A stretch of DNA of 64,000 bases from Tenodera sinensis (lineage: Eukaryota; Arthropoda; Insecta; Mantodea; Mantidae), in assembly GCA_030765045.1 (NCBI GenBank), contig CM060962.1:214369031-214433030 (forward strand), in the 5' to 3' direction. Positions 11,340-20,956 of this stretch are shown here, piece after piece. Within the stretch, counting starts at the first letter, position 1, and the number at the start of each line of letters is the position of its first letter. The translations under genes were made by a program, and so were the position numbers. The notes beneath the pieces are model-generated. The model was not told where the DNA came from, made no database searches, and worked only from the letters and a program-made list of their open reading frames with translations.

Positions 11340-11690
11340 TTATTGAATGTTTGTTTTGTTGTTATGGTTACTGCCGTTAGATGACAGATTTTATACTACT
11401 ATATTGCCAACTTATGGAAGTAAAACAAATTTGTTGGTGGTATTTCAAAATTCGTTATGCTATCTTTATTCTGTAAAATAAATATTTTTTCCCATACCAT
11501 TAAATCTATGTGCCCATTTAAATTCTTTAATAATTTATTCTTGAGATTTACTTCATAATTAAGTGACCAAAAATAATCTACCACAATTAAATTTAGATTT
11601 AATTTAAATTTTGAGAAATTTAAATAACAAAAGTTTGTAAAAGATGCAGCTGTGCTCAAGAAAATAAAATATTATATTTTTAAAAAGTTT
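11340..11690 (-). pseudogene. Penelope-like element 3' fragment (inverted partner)
   Basis: The minus strand reads VVDYFWSLNYEVNLKNKLLKNLNGHIDLM, the tail of a Penelope-like protein after the GIY-YIG nuclease. The same protein stretch and its downstream non-coding sequence occur on the plus strand at about 11.8-12.3 kb, so the two form an inverted pair around about 11.7 kb. Inverted, truncated partner copies are a known habit of Penelope-like elements. The fragment is non-functional. Confidence 0.65.
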
Positions 11691-11784
11691 GCATATCATC
11701 TTTTGTCTAAAAGAATTTATAAATATTTTTGAAGAACATGGTACAATATAGTTCCTCAAAATAAATATAATACAAAAAATTTGC

Positions 11785-12033
11785 ATCTGACATTTATCAG
11801 TTTAGGAATTTGGCTTGTAACAAATTACATTGATAAGACCAAACATCATTTGGAAACCAGAATAAAAGAATATTTTAGGAATATTAAATATTAACAGATT
11901 CATAAATCAGCTGTGGTGGATAATTTTTGGTCATTTAATCATGAAATAAGTCCAGAGGTTAAATTGTTAAAGCATTTAAATGGACCCATAGATTTAATGG
12001 CATAACAAAAAGTATTTATTTTGAAGAATAAAG
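11785..12033 (+). pseudogene. Penelope-like element GIY-YIG fragment
   Basis: The plus strand reads YIDKTKHHLETRIKEYFRNI, then a stop, then HKSAVVDNFWSFNHEISPE and LKHLNGPIDLMA. This is the second half of a GIY-YIG endonuclease domain (the arginine helix TRIKEYFRN) with its C-terminal region. The reverse transcriptase is absent. It runs into the 0.39-kb tandem duplication that begins at 11964. Confidence 0.7.
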
Positions 12034-12045
12034 ACTGTGTAATAA

Positions 12046-12173
12046 TTAAGGAAAATGAAGCTATTAACAGTGAAGCAACAAGATTCTAAAGTAAGAACAA
12101 ATTAGAAACTAAAAACTTGCAACATTACTAAGATAAGTGAAGTTTTTAGTTTCTAATTTGTTCTTACTTTAGA
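12046..12173 (-). mobile_element. Hairpin insertion, copy 3
   Basis: The 128-base insertion in reverse orientation lies between ACTGTGTAATAA (12034-12045) and ACTGTATAATAA (12174-12185), a 12-bp direct repeat with one mismatch. Read on the minus strand it starts TCTAAAGTAAGAACAAATTA, folds into arms of about 32 bases, and ends with the GTTGCTTCACTGTTAATAGC tail, as in copies 1 and 2. Confidence 0.65.
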
Positions 12174-12436
12174 ACTGTATAATAAATTTTGAAATATCAT
12201 CAGTTCATTCTGTTTTACTTTCAGTAGTTGGCAGTACATTTCAGATGATCCATCACATAGAGGCAGTAACCATAACAAAACTAGTTCTGGAGAATTTATA
12301 ATTTATATCACAAGATAAATGAAATGTTGTTACAAATATTTATTATAATTGTGTTCAATTGTTAAAGCATTTAAATGGACCCATAGATTTAATGGCATAA
12401 CAAAAGTTATTTTGAAGAATAAAGACTGTGTAATAA

Positions 12437-12564
12437 TTAAGGAAAATGAAGCTATTAACAGTGAAGCAACAAGATTCTAAAGTAAGAACAAATTAGAAAC
12501 TTAAAACTTGCAACATTACTAAGATAAGTGAAGTTTTTAGTTTCTAATTTGTTCTTACTTTAGA
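12437..12564 (-). mobile_element. Hairpin insertion, tandem copy of copy 3
   Basis: The same 128-base hairpin insertion, with the same flanking direct repeats at 12425-12436 and 12565-12576, lies in the second unit of the tandem duplication. It is a product of that duplication and not an independent insertion. Confidence 0.65.
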
Positions 12565-12957
12565 ACTGTATAATAAATTTTGAAATATCATCAATTCATT
12601 CTGTTTTACTTTCAGTCGTTGGAAGTACATTTCAGATGATCCATCACATAGAGGCAGTAACCATAACAAAACTAGTTCTGGAGAATTTATAATTTATATC
12701 ACAAGATAAATGAAATGTTGTTACAAATATTTATTATAATTGTTATACTTGTTTTGCTTCTTTTTCAATAGCTTCAATTTTTCTGTTTTACAGAAGAAAT
12801 TGTTTAGAATTGCGAGAAATTGAATGAAGGGTCAAATTTTTTAAAAACCAGGTCAACCTTTAAAACACTTTTGCTGTGATCTCAAGAATTTGAGATCTCT
12901 TTGTGGTTTACTGGTAAAAATGCAAGTGAGTTTGAGAATTTAGTGTTGTGTTAGTGT

Positions 12958-13033
12958 TGCCATGCTAGGTCAGTGATTAGAGCAGTCAGATGGAGATAAG
13001 AAAATCCGTGGTTCAAATCCTGGCTATGGCATT
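12958..13033 (+). repeat. tRNA-like short repeat
   Basis: The A-box-like GTCAGTGATTAGAGC and B box GGTTCAAATCC (13010-13020) match the repeat at 297-372, as do the upstream TTTGTGGTTTACTGG and downstream GGCATTGAATTTTT. It directly abuts the inverted Penelope-like fragment at 13036. Confidence 0.6.
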
Positions 13034-13035
13034 GA

Positions 13036-13560
13036 ATTTTTCAGTCTACCCTTTCCACTTTTGCTGGACTTATTTGTCAAGATTACTGGCAGAACATATT
13101 TCAAGTAGACTTCCTCATCATCAGCTGATTGGTCAATTGGCTGTCTGGTGTCTGCTTTTCCCTTCCCCAATTGTTTGAACTTCTATCCTTCCAATTGGTG
13201 AGTCATATGATGTCATCTGATGCTAGCATTTTAAAATTAATGACTATTTAAATTCTTGGTAATGTATGTTCTCCCACACTTAATTTTAAACGATTCTTGG
13301 CCAGTTCTAAAAGTTTTATTTCTGTGCCACTGTTATGACTATGTAATCAAAACTTATTAGCTATGGCTGATTTTACCATTTGTTTAAATTCAATATTTGT
13401 CAAGTGTTCCTTAAACCTTGTTTCCAAATTTCTTTAGTCTTTACAGTTTATATTTATTGACACTCTTCACAATTAATATTTTATATTCCTGACAATTTGT
13501 TATTAGGAGGAGTATTTTCAATGGGTGATTGAGTAGGTTTCTCACACTATATATATTGTG
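13036..13560 (-). pseudogene. Inverted truncated copy of the neighbouring Penelope-like element
   Basis: On the minus strand this repeats the 3' part of the element at 13.8-15.7 kb: sequence around 13071-13125 (with CATCATCAGCTGATTGG) is the reverse complement of 15640-15710. Further up the fragment the GIY-YIG C-terminal region (NHLTNIEF..., TSHSHN-like) is recognisable. It is 5'-truncated and placed opposite its partner, the usual inverted-partner layout of Penelope-like elements. Confidence 0.7.
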
Positions 13561-13779
13561 GAGCCAATTTAGTATTGTAATTTTTAAAAATTTTGTTGAG
13601 CGCTTTAAGGTGGTACATAAATTTACAGTATTTTTCTTTTGGATCTCTCGTTTCTAACTGACTTATTCCCCAATTGTTTTGTATCTTCTGTATCTGTTTA
13701 TCAATTTAGTTATCAAGCTTGATTTAAAACCGTTCAAATTTGCCACAATTATAATGTATTCATCTTATTAAATACAAAT

Positions 13780-15720
13780 AAAAAATAAGAAACCCCTGAT
13801 TTACATAAAAGCAGATAAAAGCAACAAAATGATTATATTGAATAAAGATGGTTATGTAGACAGAGTTAATAGGTTACTATAAAACCAAGAATATAAATAA
13901 ATATCCAAGAATCCTTTAAGATCTCATTTAATTGCAGCACAGAAGACAGAGAGTTTGATCATTCCTAAAAACACAATAAATTAACTACAATCCACAGTTA
14001 CCTATGCTATATTGCCTTCCAGAGATTCACGAAAGGACAGAGTATGAGACCTAGTATCAGTAATATAAATGTACCAATCTATTACTTGCCCAAATGGTTA
14101 GTAAAGAACTTGAATTTGATTGAAACACTTGACACATTGAGCATCAAGAATAATTTTGAACTTGTTGCTAAATTGAAAAATGTAACAATTAAAATGAATG
14201 AAATTTTAGTATCCTTTGATGACAGCTCTTTATTTACTAACATCTCTACAGAAAAGATACCAAAAGATAAAACCATGGCTTTCAAAACAGTTTTTTTACC
14301 ATCACAAATTGAAGAATACATTTTGTTAATGAAATTATGCATCAAACAAAATAGTTTCATTCAATGCCATGACCGGGATTTGAACCACAGACCTACTGGT
14401 TACTGTCCGGCTGCTCTAACCACTAATCTATCATGGCCAACATGCAGACATGACATTAAATTCTCCAACTCATTCGCATTGAATTTTTCAGTCTCGCTCT
14501 AACCTTTCCAATCCTGTCCTACACACGGCTATTGTGTGGAAGAACATTAATTAAAACAGTTTCATGTTTAATACAAAATTCTATCAGGAAATGTCAGGCT
14601 TGACTATGGGTACCCCATGTTTCTGTTCTGGCAGATCTATATATGAGAAATTTGAAAATACACATTACAAAAGCATTCTCATACTTAAAACTTGGTTCAG
14701 ATACGTGGATGAGATTTTTGCCATTCCTCCTAGAAAATTAGCTCAAGATGCTTTGAATCTGCAGAATTTGCCAGATAGATCAATTAAGTTTACCACGGAT
14801 AGGACAGAATGGATGGTTACCTTTCTTTGGTTTAAAAACCATGAAAAATAAGGATAGCTTAGAATATGGCATAGACAGGAAACCAACATTACATTAAAAT
14901 CAATAATTTCAGCCCAAAAGCACATCATTGTTTAATTCACACGCTGGTTAACATCCCATTGACACATGAACATACAAAAAATTGGAGTACATTAAAATTG
15001 TGACAAATTTGAGTGGTTTTAAATTAAGCTTGAAAATAAATTGACCAACAAATACAGAGGGCATAAAACAATTGAGGATTTAAGTAAGTTAAAAATGAGA
15101 GACTCAAAAGAAAACTACTGTAAATTTACATACCAACCTATAGCATTAAACAATATTTTTAAAAATTACAATATTAGATTGCTTCCACAAAATGTATGTA
15201 GTGTTAGAAATCTACTTGATCACCCACTGAAAAATGACTCATTCACCCATTGAAAAATACTAATAACAAATTGTTGGGAACATAAAACAACTGTGAAGAT
15301 TGTCTACAAATATAAATTGGAAAGACTAAAAAAAATTTGGAAACAAGACTGAAGGAACACTTAGAAATATTAAACTCAAACAAACAGATAAATCAGCCAT
15401 AGCTAATAAGTTTTGGTTACATAGTCATAACATTGGCACAGAAATAAAACTTTTAGAACTGGCCAAGAATCATTTGAAATTAACAGTGTGGGAGAACATA
15501 TACATTATCAAGAATTTAAATAGTCATGAATTTTAAAATACTGGCATCAGATTACATCATACAACTCACCAATTAGAAGGATAGCAGGTCAATAAATTGC
15601 GGAAGGGGAAAGCAGACACCAGACGACAGCCAATTGACCATCAGCTGATGATGAGGAAGTCTACTTGAAATATGTTCTGTCAATAATCTTGACAAGCAAG
15701 TCCAGCAAAAATGTCTTAAT
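13780..15720 (+). pseudogene. Degenerate Penelope-like retroelement (RT plus GIY-YIG)
   Basis: Pieces of one polyprotein appear in order. IKADKSNKMIILNK (about 13.8 kb) and LVSFDDSSLFTNIS (about 14.2 kb, the first catalytic region) come first. GLTMGTP and FRYVDEIFAI (14.59-14.72 kb) follow; the normally YVDD box reads YVDE. Next come the YRGHKTI/RLLPQNV region (15.04-15.2 kb) and a GIY-YIG remnant ending KTKKNLETRLKEHLRNIKL-like near 15.35 kb. Several stops and shifts and a 197-bp tRNA-like insertion at 14361 break it. Penelope-like elements encode a reverse transcriptase related to telomerase with a GIY-YIG endonuclease. This copy is dead. Confidence 0.8.
14361..14557 (-). mobile_element. 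tRNA-like repeat inserted in the Penelope-like RT
   Basis: The 197-base insertion lies between direct repeats AGTTTCAT (14353-14360 and 14558-14565). The minus strand holds an A-box-like TTAGTGGTTAGAGC and B box GGTTCAAATCC, and the family's flanking GAATTTAATGTCATG. Removing it would bring two conserved reverse transcriptase segments next to each other, so it is a genuine late insertion. Confidence 0.7.
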
Positions 15721-17097
15721 GATTGATCAAATGTTTAACAAATTTGATTACCATGCTTCATCATCTTTAATTTTATAAGTGAGGGATGCTAATGAGTGGG
15801 GGACGAGAGATGAAGTGGTTATATGTAGTAAACTGAATTCTTAGCCCAATAGCCCAAGAATGGAAGCAAGAACTGGAAACAAAGCAACTTGCAACATTTT
15901 GGTTTACAATACCCTGGTAATAAGAATGGGAATACTTATTTGAGACTATATTGATAGTAAAGTGAAACTGATTATTATTTTTCAACTGCCTCCAATTCAG
16001 CCAACATAATGCAGGTTAGTCCTCATCAAAATTTGATAAGAGTAAACATTTTCTAAACATGGATCCATCACTATATCTGATTTCTCTAGTCATATCAAGC
16101 TTCATTCCTTTAGTCATTATGATATTAAAGTTATCTATTATTCTTTGTTAATTTATGAGTTTTTGCTGTTATTTGTAGTTTTGGATTTTGTTTTTGAGGC
16201 AATAGCCAATTTCGAATTGCATACAAACTATAAACGATGCTTTCACTAGAAGAGCCAATATTCAATGGATCTTTTGGAATGAGGATCTGTAGTCCAGTTT
16301 TATTTTCACAGCTCTCAACTAGCAGCTGTGTGGTGTCATGGCCATCTTGAATAATTTCTACAGTGAAGAGTCTATAGTCGCCGTCATGAATAAAGGCAGT
16401 TGTGCAGAAGACAAATATTCAACGACATCACAGTCACATGTTTCCTAGCCAATCAGGCATAATCTGTTTCAGAGTGTGTGTGAGAGTACTTGCCTACACT
16501 TTTAACAGTGAAATTAAATTATTCTGAGCAATAAGTCCTCTCCATTGTGTGATAGTTTGTTAAGAGTTCTAACAATGGCAGAAGCAAAAAACAAGGTTGC
16601 ATTATTCATAGTCAAGCCAGAGAAATGGCGGTACAAGTACTTCCTGAGAAAGATGGATAAACAGTTGCAATGCAGCACTTCCCCTATTACCCCTACCTGC
16701 ACGTAATATGTCATTTACCGCCATCGTTCCTGGCGGCTACTCTAATATACACAATATGAAACTAATATGCTATGCTAATAGCTGTGTATTTAAACCTAGA
16801 AACTAGGCAATTGCTTTAAGGGGTAGCTTTTAAGCATATGTACCTATATTTTAAAATGTTTATTCTTAACTCCTTAAAATAATAAAGGAAGCTCACACAT
16901 AATGAAATGGAAATGAATAAAATAGGCAACAATATGTTCAAATTTAATCAACAGTTTGCCAATGTCTGCTTATAATAATTTCATAGTGCCATCAGCATTT
17001 TTTTGAGTGTTACGCCATCTTAAATAACTTATTGTTATTATGTTATTATATATGTTAGGAAGGCAAATCTCATTTCTCGCAATCATTCAATCATTGT
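15721..17097. other. AT-rich DNA without recognisable genes
   Basis: No supported coding sequence. Short open frames on both strands have no recognisable domains and no repeat structure was found by eye. Confidence 0.5.
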
Positions 17098-17643
17098 TAA
17101 GCTTTGTTATGAGAGACAGCCACAAAAAGGAAAAAGTCAAGAAAGCTGAAAGTGGACAAGAAAGCCAAGTGTGACAGTGCCCTTGAAGACAAGGAAGAAT
17201 TGCTGACAAATACATTTTTGGTTATTATAGATAGATTAATATCTGAGTTGGAGAAAAGGAAAAACAATTATTGGCAGAATTGTATAGCAAATTTGAGTTC
17301 CAGAATAATTTGCCTGGACCAGACAACTACTAAAATATGCTAGAATATTTTAAGAACATTACAAAGACAATTCCAAGGAATTTGTTGGCACTGGGGTTAT
17401 TCATCTTAAAGCATATATTAAGAAAAATGAAATAAAAATATCCTTAAGTACATTTTATAGTGTGTTGCTAGAAAACTGTATTAAACAGCTGTTTCCTAAT
17501 TTAGAAATTGCATTAGAAATATTTTTGTCACTCACGGCAACAATTGATTTGCTGAGCACCACTTCTCTCTTAGAATCATCCATGTCACAAGATCAAGTTA
17601 ACAGTCCTGCCTCCTTCTCCATGAATTTTGACATTACACAATA
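17098..17643 (+). pseudogene. hAT-type transposase relic
   Basis: The stretch NTFLVIIDRLISELEKRKNNY (about 17.2-17.27 kb) is followed, after stops, by KQLFPNLEIALEIFLSLTATI and then SMSQDQVNSPASFSMNFDITQ up to a stop at 17642. This order, a helical region followed by an (F)PN(L)xIALxIFLxLP segment and a MSQxRxNxLAL segment, is the C-terminal hATC dimerisation region of DUF4371-type hAT transposases. The ERSFSKLK core between the last two segments is lost. No terminal repeats were found, so only the 3' part survives. Confidence 0.65.
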
Positions 17644-17676
17644 ACTAGACAATGGACGTGTGATCAAATTTACAAC

Positions 17677-17970
17677 ACCGGGATGGCTCGGGCAGTAACG
17701 TTTGTGGCCCCCATTCGGGAGGTCGCAGGTTTGATCCCCATGACCGCGTACTCTGACATGGACTTCTCCACGATTTCCCCATGTCACTTAAGCAAATTCC
17801 TGGGTGCATTATTTCATACCATGGTTTCCTTTCCATCATTTCCCTTCATTCCCTTTCCTTATTACCTTACAGGTGTACTTTCAGGCATGTAGTGTTGGCA
17901 TTGCCAGGCAGATGATTGCACATGGTAACTACTGTTCTCAGCACTAGGTAGCATTTGGCTGACCTTGTCC
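17677..17970 (+). repeat. tRNA-derived SINE
   Basis: The tRNA-like head reads CCGGGATGGCTCGGGCAGTAA with B box GGTTTGATCCCC (about 17728-17739), followed by a body with CTCCACGATTTCCCCATGTCAC and runs of CATTTCCC. It lies immediately after the hAT relic. The end of the repeat is not sharply defined. Confidence 0.65.
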
Positions 17971-18946
17971 TCCATCGGTGGGGGGGCTCAGTGCAACACC
18001 AGAACTGCAGTGTGATGGCTGCTTGGTAGGGCCTGGCACCGGGATGAAGAGATCTCAGTACTTGTTAGGGACTTGTGGCCTGTCTAGCTGCGACCCTGTG
18101 TGGCACCTTCGGTTCCCTCATTTCATCCCTGCCTCCTGTGGGGTGGTAGCCGCAATAGATTTGTGTAGGTCAAAGTGAGTGGGCTGTCCCCTCTGTGTAC
18201 CCTTTACCACATACAAAGCATGTGGTAACTCGCTCATTGCTTGTCTTGAGTTTGGTGTGTTCAATACATATACGAGTATGTTTATTATATTATTATTCAA
18301 TTACAGTAATGTTTATTGTGGGTTACTTCATGATACATTCATGTTAAAATAAGCAGGCAAAAATATTTTTCTTGGTCTGGAGGCATCATGTAGCTAAATT
18401 TGTAGCTGCATGCCTGAGAATGAGAACGAGAAAGTTAAAACTTGACCAAAACTTCTTCCTTGTTCCCAGAATTTGGAAAAGCTTCCCATTAACTGTGAAT
18501 GCTAACATTATTATACATGTATTTCAACTTTATCATTCTCATTCTGGTTATCATTTTTGGTTATTGTGAGCCAGTCTTTATATGCCAATAACCAAGATGT
18601 TAACGTGTATAGGATCCATTCAAAGTATGGTACTCTTAAAAGCAAAGAGTTACTAAAGTTTGTCATTGGAACTGTATTCGTTATTAAAAATTTATTTCAA
18701 ATTCTGTTCATACATTTTACATTAATCAACTTTTAAATTTTAGAAGGCATTGTTAGTATTACTAGTGCAAAGATTCTGTTATTTAAATTTTATATTAAGA
18801 ATACAAAGACTTAACTATCATTCAAAATTCAGGTGCAGAGAGATCAGGAGTACCAGGTATTCATTTATTTTCAGACTTTCTGCAATGCTATTTCAGATCG
18901 TGTCATAATTAGTTGAAGAACATTGCTAGATGGTGGATGGAGTAGC
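17971..18946. other. Repeat-derived and AT-rich spacer
   Basis: A GC-richer part (about 17.97-18.24 kb, with GGTGGGGGGGCTCAGTG) looks like another repeat body but has no clear B box. The rest, up to the LTR at 18947, is AT-rich. No gene is supported. Confidence 0.4.
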
Positions 18947-19153
18947 TGTAGGGATATGGATGTATGAATACAATGTCATAGTTAGATGCTCCCACAGTTG
19001 GTAGTGTAACTTTGTGAAACATTAGTCAGTTATTATTGATTGTTGTAAAATTAGCAACAAAAAATAAATATATTTGTGAATGAAAAATAATTATTCATTA
19101 TTAAGTTGTTCAAAATATATTAAAAAGCACACTAACTAAAATAGAGACCAAAA
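18947..19153 (+). repeat. Gypsy-A 5' LTR
   Basis: Matches 20745-20952 (shared GAAACATTAGTCAGTTATTA and TAAGTTGTTCAAAATATATT). Starts TGTAGGG. The exact 3' boundary is set by the shared CCAAAA before the primer site. Confidence 0.85.
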
Positions 19154-19175
19154 TAGTGGTGACCCCGACATAATA

Positions 19176-19643
19176 ATGGAGAAGGAACAGGGAAGGACCA
19201 GCACAGATACAAACCCAGCTCAAATAACAGCAACTACTGCACGTAACATTGAACTGGTCAGGGTGAGTGTCAAATTGCCATCTTTCTGGGTCGAGAAACC
19301 AAAGATATGGCTTTGTCAGGCCAAAGCACAATTTTTTATTGTTGGCATTACAACTGAAATAACAAAATTTAAATATCTGCTTGCGCAGTTAGAATCGAGA
19401 GCAGTTGGAAACATTTGGGATTTAGTAACCAGCACCAAAAACAATAGGTATTCCGCGGCAAAGGAAAGGCTACTAATGTCGTTTAAAGAAAGTGAAGAAT
19501 GTCAAATAAAGAAATTGGCAGGTAAAATAGAGCTGGGTGATATGAAACCCAGCCAGCTATTGAGAAAAATGAAAGGTTATGGCAGAGCAAATGTTCCCCA
19601 AAATTTTAAAAACTCTGCCTTGATAAGCTTCCTAATAATATAG
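19176..19643 (+). pseudogene. Gypsy-A gag (capsid region)
   Basis: A 155-codon frame beginning soon after the primer site. It has the CsRn1-type capsid pattern: VKLPSFWVEKPKIWLCQAKA, then GITTEITKFKYLLAQL, then a leucine-rich segment and ELGDMKPSQLLRKM. These are the Gypsy matrix/capsid motifs that make the particle around the RNA. The frame is lost where a SINE tail enters at about 19645. A degenerate zinc-knuckle-like YYYCHFWF stretch follows near 19.9 kb. It is shorter than a normal gag. Confidence 0.75.
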
Positions 19644-19644
19644 C

Positions 19645-19773
19645 ACTCTAAGCCACACTGCAACCTTCAGTAGTGGCAGTAACATTACCCCAAACACCAG
19701 CTGGCTGCCTGCGATACCATAGTAGTGAAAGCGGGTGTTAAACATTACACACACAAAAAAAAAAGCCATGTGC
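19645..19773 (+). repeat. SINE 3' part inside Gypsy-A gag
   Basis: AGTAGTGGCAGTAACATTAC... ends with GCGGGTGTTAAACATTACAC and an A-rich tail, matching the tail of the SINE at 5321-5516. The tRNA-like head is missing. Confidence 0.6.
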
Positions 19774-19991
19774 TCTGTCGTTTCAAGGTCTTCTTGCTAG
19801 GATGGAAAAATTAGAAAATAAGCTTAGAAGAAGCCAGAATCACAATTCACAGCGATCTCACAGCGGAAATAGAAGTTGCCCCAAATTTAACAAGAATGGC
19901 AAATATTATTATTGTCATTTCTGGTTTTGTTCACGAAACCTACCAGAAAATGTACCCAACCTTGCCAGTGAATGAATAAGGCAAACTAAAC

Positions 19992-20687
19992 ATGGCAGAC
20001 AGTGCAGAGGCCCACAGTTCTGCCACAGAAGGAAGACCCAGTTGCCAATTTTGCTTATTTGTTAAAGATCAGACTTCAAGACAAAGGTTTCTGATTGATA
20101 GTGAAGCAGACATATTCGTCATACATATTATGTGCAATCAAGACTTCACAGGACACTTAAAGCATCTATCCATGCTCACAAAAATCTTAAATGGAGCAGT
20201 ATATTACCTACAACCTTACTGGGACTACGTTGTTCTATCAGAGAAAGTAGCAACACCACTATTGGAGAAATGGTATATGGTACTCCACTTAAATTATCAG
20301 GAGATTTTTTCAACGATCCTGATACAAAAGTGAATGTGGAATTGTCAACATTTGTAGTGCAGTTAAGGAAATACATGAATCAACTCAAACCTGCTGAATA
20401 TCCTAATAAGTCAAAGGAAAAACCATTTGTATTCCAATGCATCAATAAGGCAAGTATTTGTACGAGTTGACAAAGTAAAGTCAGTTCTAGAAGAACTGTA
20501 TCAAGGTCCATATGAAGTCGTGGAACGTACAGAAAATTTCTTTGGTGTAAAAATAAATGACAGGATTAAAAACATATCCTTAGATAATCTAAAAACAGCA
20601 TACATACTGGCTGATGATAACCACATAAAAGAACAACCCCAAATGGTAGATATGCCAAGTAAACCAAGAACTACAAAGTCAGGCTGA
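19992..20687 (+). pseudogene. Gypsy-A pol remnant: protease stub and integrase C-terminus
   Basis: A frame with RQRFLIDSEADIFVI corresponds to the retroviral-type aspartic protease, with the catalytic DTGA reading DSEA, so it is inactive. It fuses abruptly to the end of integrase: KWSSILPTTLLGLRCSIRES, EMVYGTPLKLSGDFF and, in another frame, VFVRVDKVKSVLEELYQGPY and LDNLKTAYIL. The latter is the SH3-like tail found in CsRn1-group integrases. Everything between is deleted, and at least two frameshifts separate the pieces. Confidence 0.8.
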
Positions 20688-20744
20688 AGAATACAATTTC
20701 CAGCCCGCTTCTTGGAAGATGTATAATGACTGAGAAGGGGGTGA

Positions 20745-20952
20745 TGTAGGAACATGAATGTGTGAATTCAATACCATAGTTAGATGCTGCTGCAGTTGGT
20801 AGTGTGACTTTGTGAAACATTAGTCAGTTATTATTGATTGTTGTAAACTTAGCAACAAAAAATAAACATAATTTGTGAGTGAGAAATAATTATTCATTAT
20901 TAAGTTGTTCAAAATATATTAAAAAGCATACTAAGTAAAATAGAGGCCAAAA
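20745..20952 (+). repeat. Gypsy-A 3' LTR
   Basis: Partner of 18947-19153, preceded by the polypurine tract GAAGGGGGTGA. The two LTRs differ at scattered positions, which suggests an old insertion. Confidence 0.85.
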
Positions 20953-20956
20953 TAGC

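Larger units (their letters stand above)
11964..12742. repeat. 0.39-kb tandem duplication of a Penelope-like 3' end
   Basis: Two head-to-tail units start TTGTTAAAGCATTTAAATGG at 11964 and 12359, about 391-395 bp apart and nearly identical. Each carries the end of the Penelope-like reading frame, a hairpin insertion in reverse orientation, and a non-coding stretch with GAGGCAGTAACCATAAC. Because the hairpin insertion and its flanking repeats are present in both units, it was there before the duplication. Confidence 0.85.
18947..20952 (+). mobile_element. Gypsy-A: internally deleted Gypsy element, CsRn1-like
   Basis: Two LTRs of about 207 bp (18947-19153 and 20745-20952) start TGTAGG and are similar along their length. 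They are flanked by a possible 4-bp duplication TAGC (18943-18946 and 20953-20956). The primer-binding site TGGTGACCCCGAC (19157-19169) fits tRNA-Trp, as used by the CsRn1/Kabuki group. A polypurine tract (GAAGGGGG) precedes the 3' LTR. Inside are gag, a protease stub and the integrase C-terminus. Reverse transcriptase, RNase H and the integrase core are gone. Confidence 0.85.
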
